Source of the DNA: Phytophthora sp. 'mugwort'
Lineage: Eukaryota > Oomycota > Peronosporomycetes > Peronosporales > Peronosporaceae
Direction: 5' to 3'
DNA: 64,000 nt
NCBI GenBank assembly: GCA_033558025.1
Contig: JAUCEF010000017.1
Span: 2,480,001 to 2,544,000 of the forward strand
Shown here: piece after piece, positions 34,401-44,132 of the stretch
Layout: every line of letters starts with the position of its first letter
How positions within the stretch are numbered: the first letter of the stretch is position 1
Translations under genes and position numbers: made by a program
Notes under the pieces: model-generated
Database searches by the model: none
Told to the model about the DNA's origin: nothing
The model's input: only the letters and a program-made list of their open reading frames with translations

Positions 34401-35069
34401 CTCGTGGATAGTTTCCTTCTGTTTTAGGTAAAACATCCGTTCTCGAAGATCGTACTCAAAATCTTTGGGTCTGAAGCGTGTGCGCAGTTGAGTTTGGAGC
34501 AGTGCTAATGTCTTGTGCACGTTCATGCGCTCACAGTCCACTATAAAGGCACGATACCAATTCAACACGGACTTGCCCAAATTGCTCGAGATTAGCGTCA
34601 CAAAGTTTGACGACTCTGCTGCCATCAGGTGACGCTTGTGAGCGTAGTATTGTTCCGTTGCGAAGATTCATAGTTCAATGTTTTCACCTCATAAACAGGA
34701 GGATCCTTCTTCTTCTGCTCCCCTCTTGATACGACGAGAAACTCGAAGTGCTCGTTAGCCTGTTGCATTTGGGTTTGAGCTTGCACCTGGGCTTGATACT
34801 GCTGTTGTTGCTGCGTAAGATACAGCAGCAGTTACTGCATGGACAACGTGTATGTCCTGCAGTCGCAGAAGGAGTGCGGTAGCCTGGGCGGCCGTATCCG
34901 CTTGGTCATTGGCACTAACTTCATTTTGCGGCGTCTGCGCTCGTGTACTTAGTAGGCGCGACGTTGGCCGTGAAGCTTCAATGTCGTCAGGAGCGCTCGT
35001 TCTGCTCTGTTGACGAGGTCTAGGGTTCGGAGACGGGCGCTCAGCCGTACGACCTCTTCTTTGGGCCAT
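31497..35069 (-). pseudogene. gag-pol polyprotein of gypsy element A, decayed
   Basis: Starts at the ATG at 35067-35069. In order: Ser/Thr/Pro-rich N-terminus; gag (VLNWYRAFIVDCERM, then KDFEYDLRERMFYLKQKETI); a CCHC zinc knuckle CNNCGVVGHISRQC (about 34040-34090); protease region (PENKDVIIGMMWLREQNPDV); RT (APTFCVKKPVGWRIVQDYRQ, then YFDDI followed by a stop, about 32750); integrase zinc finger (HPGFYKTFLAVRERYYWPK, CEMC); integrase core (WTDISMDFIVSL, GLPKTIVSDRD); and a C-terminal chromo-related domain (PVFHTSLLKPYH). RT thumb and RNase H are missing. Many frameshifts are present. Confidence 0.85.
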
Positions 35070-35803
35070 ACGTTGGACTTCTCAGCGCTCGTTTTAGAAA
35101 TCTACCGAAACCCTATCTAAAGCTAAAAATTGAAAACGGAACTCATTAAATTCTGTTTTTTTGTTTTTTACAGTTTACGCTTCTTGTTACGTTGAATGGA
35201 GTGGTCAAATGCACCTTCCAAATTCCTTGAGTTTGCTGAATCCGGTGCTTCAGTTATTCTGTGGTGTCATGAACAACGTTCCTGGCACTTGCGTCCTTAC
35301 AATACGGGATTTCGTTCCGGATCAGTTGGACAAGCCTCAGCTGCTTTACCGTTGTTAACCACAAGTCTTACGAAGTTTGTCTAGCTCCTTGTTACCGTCG
35401 GTAAGGGCCTCAATGGTATTATAAAACGGAGGTTCGGGTTCAGGAGTCTTTCGTTACCCATACAAGGAAGCACAACGAAACAGCTCAGTAGCAATGGATG
35501 TAGATCAAGCTAAACCAAGTGGGCAGCTATCCAGAAGTTATTCTCCGTGTTTTCAGTAGCGGGACAGGGATTCACCGAAGGTGAAAGCACTAAACTACAG
35601 ACCTGCCGAAGGAGTTTCAGATGTATGTACCATACTGGCGTGCAACCACACCAACTAGCCACTGAACGTTAAGTTCGTGCTGTTAAAAACTACCCTTTGT
35701 GACCTAGTGCTCCCCATTATGTAGCTCGCACCAATAACTACAGGATACTCGCTTCCCACCATGTGGCCACGAGCACCCTTGCCTTGAACTCTTGAACCTG
35801 ACA

Positions 35804-35818
35804 CGACAAATGCTACTA
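35804..35818 (-). other. Degenerate primer-binding site of gypsy element A
   Basis: Directly next to the 5' LTR, the minus strand reads TAGTAGCATTTGTCG. This agrees at 12 of 15 positions with TGGTAGCACTTGTTG found at the same place in gypsy element B. TGGTAGC is complementary to the 3' end of initiator-methionine tRNA (GCTACCA). Confidence 0.6.
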
Positions 35819-36309
35819 TGTAACACAAGCGTCGAGGAAGCGGTTGTTGTGAAGGGCCTTTCAGCGGGGCTTGGTTGGCGAGCTGGGTGGGGTCGGAGGA
35901 GGAGGAGGAGAGGTAGCTGTTGCTTAAAAGCAAATTGAGAAGTGATTGAGATTGAGCTTAGAGCTTATGGATTGCCCTGCGGCTAACTAGTGGCCCGGTG
36001 GCTCTTCCTGAAGTATCTAGTGGCTATCCTAGACTCTATCATTCTCTAACCCCAGTTGGTAGCTATCCGACCAATCGCCTTGATTAAATTTCCGCGTATT
36101 TGTGGTTCAATCTAGTAATCCAGATACCTGTCTGGATTCTTGCCTATCTTATAAGATTTTAAACCAATCACAAATGATTATGACATGTTTCCTATCCCAG
36201 ATTGATATCCTAAGAATTTAGAACACAAAAGGACGCAGCTGTCTCTTCACCTGCAACCTGACGTAGATGCGGTTGGCGGCAAGATCTGCCGCTGACGGCA
36301 ACTACGTCG
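35819..36309 (-). repeat. 5' LTR of gypsy element A
   Basis: A 491-bp LTR, TGTAACAC at its left edge and CTACGTC(G) at the right edge on the plus strand. It contains a short (GGA)n tract that is longer here (about 35892) than in the other LTR (about 30504). Confidence 0.88.
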
Positions 36310-36609
36310 CTATACATGGACATGGACCGCTGACACGAGCACTACAGTCATCTTGCTGACGGTGACCGCAAGAAGCAGTTGTTCATTGCAGCGCCGCCGT
36401 AGTACCTGCCGGACGAGCTTACTCTGCTGCCTTCTACACGGCATTGGTATGACCACGCGGCAGTATTGACGGACGGCATGAAGACATTGCGTGGATTGGA
36501 TCGCATCTTCGACGGCGAATACGTGCCGATGGTCCGAAATGGAACGAAGGACCCTGGAAAAACGAAAATTTCGCCGCTGCTCAGATGCACGCCTGGGATA
36601 TCGAGATAA

Positions 36610-37535
36610 GTGCTGTCGACGAAAAGAGCAAGCTGTTGTCGAAGTTCTCCTTCATCGTATAGAACCCCTCGAAAAAAAGTGTGTCTGGCACGCTTAGGGT
36701 CATATTTCGTAGTGGGTAAGTGGATATATTGTTTAATTCATAATGTACGAGTCGTTTGAGGAATAAAAACAGAAAGCTTAGATACACTTTTAACAAATAC
36801 AAAGTAGGCAGACCTCCGTTTTACAATGCAGCGCCTGAGAGAAAAAAAGACCCGTTACAAAAACACATTTTATGGACTGCACGAAGGCGGGTTTGAACCC
36901 GGTCCGGTGGAATAGGAGGGCCAGACCTTAGTTACCAAACTAGATTTCATGGCCTGTCAACAATTATATTTTTCTGCTTAACCATGTTGTTTGACTTATA
37001 ACACATAGACAATATAAACGAATAGAACACAAACAGGGGTCGTACTCGATTAGAACACTTACGACTAATATGCGGGATAAGACGGTATTTCACACGCATT
37101 GGTCAATCATCGTTGATCCATATGAAAGAGCAAATATAGAGACCGCCCATGGTCAGTCTCTTGCCCGTTTAACTACAATTTGTATAGATTTAAAAATGAT
37201 ACACGAGTGTCCTCGAGCTATGAATTGCTTGTTAGTTGTAAAGAAGCTACCGATGGCACTTTGATTTGACCACCCTCTCATTTACTTTCTCTTGCTTCAT
37301 GAGATGTTGTTGATTGTATTAACAATATTTTGTATTGTGTCAAGGTGTATACGGATTGGTTGTAACCAATAGGATGGGGGTCTAGAACTACTATGGGTTA
37401 GTATAGTGTAGAGAGTTCAATTTAAAGCAGATGTACGGTGGCTGTGGAGGCCACGCGGCCTCCATCCGCCCGAACGGTGGGGACGGCACTCTACTTTTAG
37501 CCGCCCTCCCCCAACGCCTACACTTCCAGATATAC
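36610..37535. other. Gene-free DNA between the gypsy elements; probable 5' LTR of element B at its end
   Basis: No gene recognised. The last 200 bp or so, up to the primer-binding site at 37536, should be the 5' LTR of element B. No second copy of it is present in the window, so its left edge cannot be placed. Confidence 0.35.
36876..36956 (-). other. tRNA-like sequence (A and B box)
   Basis: On the minus strand a B-box match (GGGTTCAAACCC, 36889-36900) lies about 27 nt after an A-box-like TAGTTTGGTAACTAAG (36926-36941). The acceptor arm does not pair, so this is not a functional tRNA. It could be a tRNA pseudogene or the head of a tRNA-derived SINE. Confidence 0.35.
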
Positions 37536-40500
37536 TGGTAGCACTTGTTGATCCCAGCAACCTGACCACAAGGAGCCCATGACGACAAACGTCCAACTAC
37601 GGACTGAGATCGACCGGCTGAACCAAGCGTTGGCGGGGCGCACGCGAGTGCCCAGCAATCTGCCCAAGTTCACGGTCAAGAGAGGGAAGGACGTGCGCGA
37701 ATGGCTGTTCAAATCGTGAACGCATGCCACATCAAAGGAATCATGATTGAAGACGCGAGCCCGCGACTATCTGGGATCGCCGGTTCAACGCGGAGAAGCA
37801 GGCCTAGGCTGGTTTCTGCACCGGACTTCGACGACGCGAGTGGAGAAGCACACTGAGGGGGTTTCAGTGAGCATGTGCTCCAACACTTCGAGGCGTCGAA
37901 CTACCAAGCCATGCTACGCGAGATGCTTCAGCGCCTCAAACAGACCGCGAATCTTGAGACTTACAGCGGCGAATACTCAGCTCTCATCTTCCGTGTGGAA
38001 GGAATGAGCATGCTCGACCAAGTTGTGCAGTATACTAACGGTCTCAAACAGCGGACTCGTAGCTATGTCAAGCTTGAGAACCCAGAGACGCTGAGCGGCG
38101 CCATTGATTTGGCCTTCAAGTATGAGGTGACCCACTTCGTGGATGAGGTTCGTGGACATCCGACTCGTCACGTTAAGGCGAGGTTCGTTCGTGAACCACA
38201 CCAAGGCAATATGAAGTCATTCAAAGGGAAACCTTTCCGAGGCAAGGTCTTCAAATCACACTCTACACCCAGTGGTACTGAAGGTAGTACCTGCTATTTC
38301 AACAAGAAGCCTGGCCACATCAAGGTCGACTGCTTCTTGTGGAAGAAGAAACAAGCCAAGCAGGGAAATGAGCGACCGCGTCAGTGATAGAGGGTCTTGC
38401 AATGGTCGAGAATGTAACCGGAATATTTAAGCTTGATAATTTCAGTCTAAATGTTCTGTGTGAATGCCCTCTCGTCTGCAAGTCGCGTCCACTGTTCGCT
38501 ATCAGAGGCGAGATCAGCGTGGACGATAAGGTGACGAAGACATCGAGAATGCTTCTAACTGTGGTGATACCATTATCGATGTATCCAAGCGATGGTAGAC
38601 GAACACCAACTCAGGACAACGAAGTTCAGTGACAAGAACATTCGAGTGAAGCTGGGGGACAACCAGTTTGTGGAAGCACTACTGGAAGTACTGCCCCTTT
38701 GTATCAAGGTGTCGGGTTTGGACGAGGTGTACAACTGTGTTGCTATTGTCTACGCCATACCGACGAATCGACTGCACCTTTGGAATACCGTTCTTCGAGG
38801 ACATGCAGCCCTAAATCGACTGGAGCGGTCGACGAGTCGAAGGAACAAGAATAAAGACTTTGAGCTGGGAACGAACAGGCGAGACCTGTGGACCGATCGA
38901 GGAAGGCGGACCGGTGATTGTCTCCAGGTTTCGGATATCTGTCGGGACGAAAGGCCTATTGGCAAAAAGACCCGATTCCTGTCGAGATGCCGCGCTGGAA
39001 ACGGATGTGAAGTCCCAAGTTAAACCCGTTCGAATTTCAGAACAAAATGAAGCCCCGAATGTTGTCGTCGGACAGCAGGAAGAAGCGTTGGTTGGAGAAT
39101 CAGCGGAATTTGGAGATAGAGAAAGAGAATCTTCAAGACGTGGCGCTAGGGATGAAACAGGCTCCAGGGGCCCGGTCAACGACAACACTGTGGAAAAGAT
39201 GTTCACGATGGTTGTCGTTGACGAGACAGGTGTACAGACGAAGTCAACCGTAAGAAGCTGCGGAAGTTCCTAAGAATCAAGTCCAAGTCGGTCAAGAGCC
39301 AGACTTCATGCTGGTTCTAACGAACGAGATGATCAGAGCGTCGCGCGTTCAATCTGGCGGCACGACCAACCCGACAGTGTCGGAACAGCGAAAGCTCAAC
39401 GATATTTGGAGACGGGATGGGAAAATTTTCGGGAGAATCCGGTCTTCGACCTCCTGACGACGCATAGAGACAGCGTATTCCGCCCTGAACTCCCGGAAGG
39501 TCTACCAGAAGCGCGATATCGAGCATCGGATCGATATGATTCAAATATTGCTATGTATCGGCAGCAGTGGTGACAGTCGCCGGAGCAGCAACGTGAGATT
39601 GTGCATTGGGTGGAGGACATGGTGAAGAAGAAGCCTATTACACCAAGTATCAGTCCACATGCTGCTCCAACGTTCTGCGTCCGGAAGCCAGATGGTTGGC
39701 GTATCGTGCATGACTATCGACATTTGAACTCCAACACAATTCGCCAAAGCATTCCAATGACCCGGAACGAAGATATATTGGACGCAATGGCAGGAGCATA
39801 CTGGTTTTCCACGACGGACTTGATGTCGGCGTATTACCAAGTACGCATGCGCGAAGAAGACAACAAGTTCACAGCATTCCAGTCGCGAAACGGACTCTGG
39901 GAGTATCTGGTGTTGCCCATGGGAGTCTGCAACGCGCCATCGACGATGCATCGATTGATTTTAAAACTGTTTCGTGAGCTCGAGAACACAAAGTCGTTTT
40001 ACGACGACGTCTACATCTTCACAAGTCGCCCAATGGCAGCGTTCACTTGGAGCCCTCTGCAAGACGGTGGGCATCTTACGAGAGATAAACGTTGTACGTG
40101 AAACTCTCCAAGTGTGTCTTCTGTGCGGAGGAGATTCCATGCTTCGGAGAATTCGTGGGACGGGATGGCGTACGCATGGATCTGGACAAGGTGCAGACCC
40201 TCAAAGACTGGCTTGTCTTGTCCCAAGAACGCAAGAGGAGCTTCATAGCTTCTCGGCTTGACCGGTTACGTTCAGCGTTTCTGCCCCGACTTTGCAGCGT
40301 TAACGGCAAGCATATTCAACCTTCTCAAGAAGAACCAAGCGCAACGCGAAGATCCATTTCGACGATGCAAACCAAAAGAAGAATTTCAAGGAGCAGAAAC
40401 GACGACTTTACAATCCGCCTGTGTTGTACCTGCCCAATTTCAGTCAGTCCATGCATCTACGAACGGACGCAAGAAAGTTCGCCGTCGGGGGTGTCCTGTT

Positions 40501-42268
40501 CCAAATCGTCGGCAGAGTTGAGCAGCCGATCGCGTACACGAACCGGAAGATAAAATCAGCGGAGCTCAACTATCCGACGCAGATGCAGGAGCTCTTAGCA
40601 ATTGTTCATGCATTGCAGCTTTTCGGATATACTACTTGGAAAAGCCACCGATCATCGAGACGGACCACAAAAGTCTCGAAGGTCTCTTCACTCAGAAGAT
40701 GGCTAACCGTCGACTAGCTCGCTGGTACGATATCGTTGCCGAGTATCAGCCAACGTTCCAGTATTTACCTGGCGCGAAGAACGGAATAGCTGACGCGTTA
40801 AGCCGGAGACCAGACTTACAACCGGAGAACAAGTTCTTTCACGACCTGATTGTTAAGCTTGACACATCATTCCAATTAGAGTTCAGTGAAGTGACCATGG
40901 ATATCGAGCGAGTGAACAAGATCAAGAAAGCGTATGAGAAAGATCGAGCGCGCAATTAATCTTCATTGCCATCAAGAGGCGTTCAGTAATGCTGAAACCG
41001 AAGGCGGAGAGGCAACATCAGAAGAAGTATCGCTGCTACTCGGAATCAAGCGACATACACTGGTACCAGTCTCCATCCGACGATGTACCACGCGTTGTCG
41101 TGACCAACGATGTGAATTTGCGGCAGACGCTCATTAGCTAGTGTCACGATCGAACTAAGGTGGCCATCCTGGCGCCGAGCGTACGTACTTGACACTCACG
41201 CGACGATGGTACTGGTCGAGGGTGTTGAAGTCAATCCAGAAGTTCATCGCAGACTGTGAATACTTGCCAACGGAGCAAACCCCGGCTTACCAAGCCTCCT
41301 GGTCTTCTAGAGCCCCTGAAGATTCCGGATGAACGATGGCGATAGATTTCTATGGTCTTCATCACGGACTTGCCCAGAGCAAAGAGTGAAGTGGACTCAA
41401 ACTGAGTCGTCATTGACAGACTGACAAAGCGTTGCCATTTTGTGCCGACTACGAAGCAGGTAATTGCAGAAGGTGTCGCCCGTCCCTTCATCGACCATAT
41501 TTGGAAGCTTCACGGGATGCCAACGAACATCGTCTCAGATCGAGATCGCAAGTTTGTTGCGGCGTTCTGGCAACACGTCTTCAAGTCCAGCAGAACAACG
41601 CTGAGCATGGCCGTAACGCATCGAGCTCAAGACGATGGCCAGACGGCCGCATGAATCGTACGCTGGAGGAGTACCTTCGCTGCTTCATTGGACCACTACA
41701 GAATGACTGGGACGTTCACCTAGCGAGCGCTGAGTTCGCGGCACTTCTTCGCGCTGTCGTGAAGCGTTGGCGGAAGCTCAGGAGCGGATGCGAGATGTCT
41801 ACGATCGCAATCGGGTTGAGACGACCTTCGACGTTGATGAGCGCGTGTATCTGAGTACGAAACCCTTGGACCCGAAACACACTGGACTTCCCAATTCAAA
41901 TAATCTCGGGCCAAAATGGATGGGTCCGTACACAGTCGTGAGAATGGTCCACAACCACGTGTACGATCTCAACATCCAAGCAGGAAACAAGCTACATCCT
42001 GTGTTCAACACCGGATCGTTGAAGCCATGCAACGATCCCGCTAGACTGTCGCGTCCACATGATGTCATCCTGGCAGATGGTACGGTTGGCCAAATTGTTC
42101 AGCGATTGCTTGAAAAGCGCACTCACAAACGACAAACCTAAATTCTTGTGGAGTGGGTGGGTGGGTGAGGAGAAGCCTACCTGGAAGCCGATTGAAAATC
42201 TGTCGCAAGTCCCTGACCTTATCGCTGACTTCGCGTTGACAAGACGAAACCAACGACGAAAACGATGA
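37536..42268 (+). mobile_element. Ty3/gypsy element B
   Basis: A primer-binding site (TGGTAGCACTTGTTG, 37536-37550) is followed by gag at 37579 and a full order of gag, protease, RT, RNase H, integrase and chromodomain up to 42268. The 3' LTR is not seen, so the element is probably truncated there. It is on the opposite strand to element A and is the more complete copy of the two in its pol region. Confidence 0.8.
37579..42268 (+). pseudogene. gag-pol polyprotein of gypsy element B, decayed
   Basis: ATG at 37579 (MTTNVQLRTEIDRLNQAL). gag continues to 38387 with a damaged zinc knuckle (CYFNKKPGHIKVDC: the second Cys is Asn). Protease: the active-site triplet region reads NCGDT (Asn for the catalytic Asp), followed by DVSKRW; its end is TFGIPFFEDMQP. 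RT (39601-40100): APTFCVRKPDGWRIVHDYRH, then LPMGVCNAPST and the YDDV active site at about 40000. RNase H: LRTDARKFAVGGVLFQ and YLPGAKNGIADALSRRPD. Integrase: RTYLTLTRRWYW zinc region, DRLTKRCHFVPTTK, HGMPTNIVSDRDRKF. Chromodomain at the end (WVGEEKPTWKPIENLSQVPD). Frameshifts occur in most domains. Confidence 0.85.
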
Positions 42269-42319
42269 AGCACAAATGAAGCATCGGGGACTCAAAGGTC
42301 AACATGTATTCCCGTACTA

Positions 42320-43003
42320 CATCCCCATCGATTTCAACTGCTTCGCTTTTACACGTCGTTCCCTCTTCGCTGGGTCCCAGTCTTGCGTTTACCATGACGG
42401 CAGATGTATCCAGGTTTGAGAGCAACTGGCCTTAACCACTTGGTATGATTGAGCTACAAGAAGTTGGTGAGCAACCCAAAATTCCACTGGTGCGTCATTT
42501 TTGTCGTCGTAACCATTCAAGATCTTGACTGCCTTATCGGGTCCCTCAACGAATATTGCGAAGCAATGCCCAATGTCGTTTTGTCCAGCACTGGCTAAGT
42601 ATGTGCCAGGTTCCAATGCTTAAACAAATTCGACCAACTTCTCGACCTTCGCGTACGATCCATCGAGCAACCTCTGCTGGATCAAATCGCAATCAATTGG
42701 AACACTGTCGGGCTGAAGTTTCTGGAAGAACGCAGTCACGTCTTCGAGAAATGCGCCATACTGGATATCAGCTGAACGCGTCCGCTCAAAGTAGTCCCAC
42801 ATCTTCATCATCACCAGGCCCGGTTGGCCAAGGTGATAAAGTGCGGCCCGCAAGGCATCAATAAAGCACTTGCCGGAAGCAGACGCAGTATCACGGACGT
42901 AATTTTGATCACGATACCCAGTATATGGGCCACTAAACACGGAAGCTTTCCACCTGTCGACTTGCGCCATCATCTCGGGGACCTGATCGGCGAGGAGTTC
43001 CAT
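42320..43003 (-). pseudogene. Cysteine-peptidase-like ORF, broken
   Basis: Two adjacent minus-strand frames (43003-42620 and 42616-42389) belong together across one frame change. The first contains ASGKCFIDALRAALYHLGQP, the pattern expected around the nucleophile Cys of a papain-fold peptidase such as the OTU type. The second contains DIGHCFAIFVEG (possible catalytic His) and KILNGYDDKN (possible Asn/Asp). A third frame continues with LKPGYICRHGKRKTGTQRRG to about 42320. The family assignment is an inference from these motifs; it could be part of another retroelement. Upstream, to about 43330, the minus strand is acidic and partly open. Confidence 0.4.
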
Positions 43004-44132
43004 CCATACCTAACTCAGCTGGAGTGGACGTCCCTGCCACTGGACTAAATAACATCGATGCGGTGGGTCACCCTGCACGTCAAGCAAACATGCATGTCCG
43101 CTTCCTGACGGTAGTCCCAAGGTGCAGTCGGATCGTAGTGATTTCGATGGCTCGTCGACAGATGCTTTTCCGGCGGTTCAGGCAGTGGGGATGTCAGTCA
43201 GATTTTTCGTCCCCGCGCCGCAGGCGACGACGCAAAGGACGGTCGTCGTCATTGTCGACGTCGTCAAACAGACTAGAAGCATCAACGGACGGCACTGCGA
43301 GCGAGACGGCAGGAAGAGGCGACGACAGAGCTCATCATGACTTTAGGCCTGAATGACCAATGCCGCCCGCCATAAAACCAAAATCTGAATCCGCGAGAAT
43401 CATGAAGCGTTGAACCGCCCGCCAGCGAGTTATATTGAAGATAAAGCTTCTTAAATCGACGAAAATTCGGGAAGTTCTGTAGCCATTGGCGTTTTGACAG
43501 TGCTAGTCTGCTGGTAGCTCGATGGCTTATTCATTAATTCCTCAGAAGGTGTTATTTATTCTAAATCGGAAGGTATTGCTTTCCCAACAGTCATTGCGTG
43601 ATAATCGGAAATTTTCAGCGCTTAACTGGACCAACTTTGCTTTATTGTGCTTCCCACCTAATTTTACCAAAATTGACCGATTGAGCGAATGCCCTAATAC
43701 ACAATTACTCAGTCATTTGATCGTGCCCAGTCTATGCGCTCGCATGAGTGTTCGTACTTAATGACGTGGCATGGTGGACGCAAGTAATTTGACGACCTTG
43801 CGCGATTTGCTGCGTCATTGATTCGATGAATTGCGAGCGGAAATTTTGAGTAGAACGCAGAATATGTGATATACGAAATGCGCTTGCCCTTTTGAGGTAT
43901 GTTTGGTAGAGGGTAGTAGCAATTTTTCCAAAAAATAAATAAAAGTTGCGGCGATTCATTGGCTAGCCACTTCAACATAAATGAACAATATTCCACAAAT
44001 TTAGAGGATATTACAGATGCCACTTCGTGCGTTTACTTTACATCGTCACTTCACCGTGTCTGCGTCTCATAATCGCTTTTCCAGCAGCCGTCAATTTCCG
44101 ATATTCCCATTCTAGCCGCGTAAATTACTGGC
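43004..44132. other. Boundary between the transposon block and the gene block
   Basis: Apart from the acidic minus-strand stretch to about 43330 I see no gene. The last few hundred bases become AT-rich and presumably carry the promoter of the gene starting at 44133. Confidence 0.4.

Larger units (their letters stand above)
30428..36309 (-). mobile_element. Ty3/gypsy element A with both LTRs
   Basis: LTR-bounded retrotransposon on the minus strand: 5' LTR at 35819-36309, degenerate primer-binding site at 35804-35818, leader, gag-pol ORF remnants (35069 to 31497), a purine-rich tract just inside the left LTR (minus-strand GAAGGGAGG, about 31348-31358), and the 3' LTR at 30428-31345. ATACA flanks the pair (30423-30427 and 36312-36316), with a 2-nt offset on the right that probably reflects mutation. 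RT is truncated and RNase H is missing. Confidence 0.88.
30150..36608 (+). pseudogene. Unidentified ORF interrupted by gypsy element A
   Basis: Left of the LTR element (30181-30427) a plus-strand frame reads through with one stop and includes EDAASMKQASALCGLASKQ and PPMRDLFATY. Right of the element (36312-36608) the same frame resumes with MDMDR and continues DGDRKKQLFIAAPP, RHWYDHAAVLTDGMKTLRGL, DRIFDGEYVPMVRNGTKDPG, again with two stops. ATACA is present on both sides. Taking the element out gives a single frame of about 180 codons. I do not recognise the protein; it may be a host gene fragment or another retroelement gag. The span given includes the inserted element. Confidence 0.5.

Noticed and set aside
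36876..36956. Functional tRNA gene
   Set aside because: The T-arm pairs only partly and no 7-bp acceptor stem can be formed with the 5' part, so it is listed only as tRNA-like.
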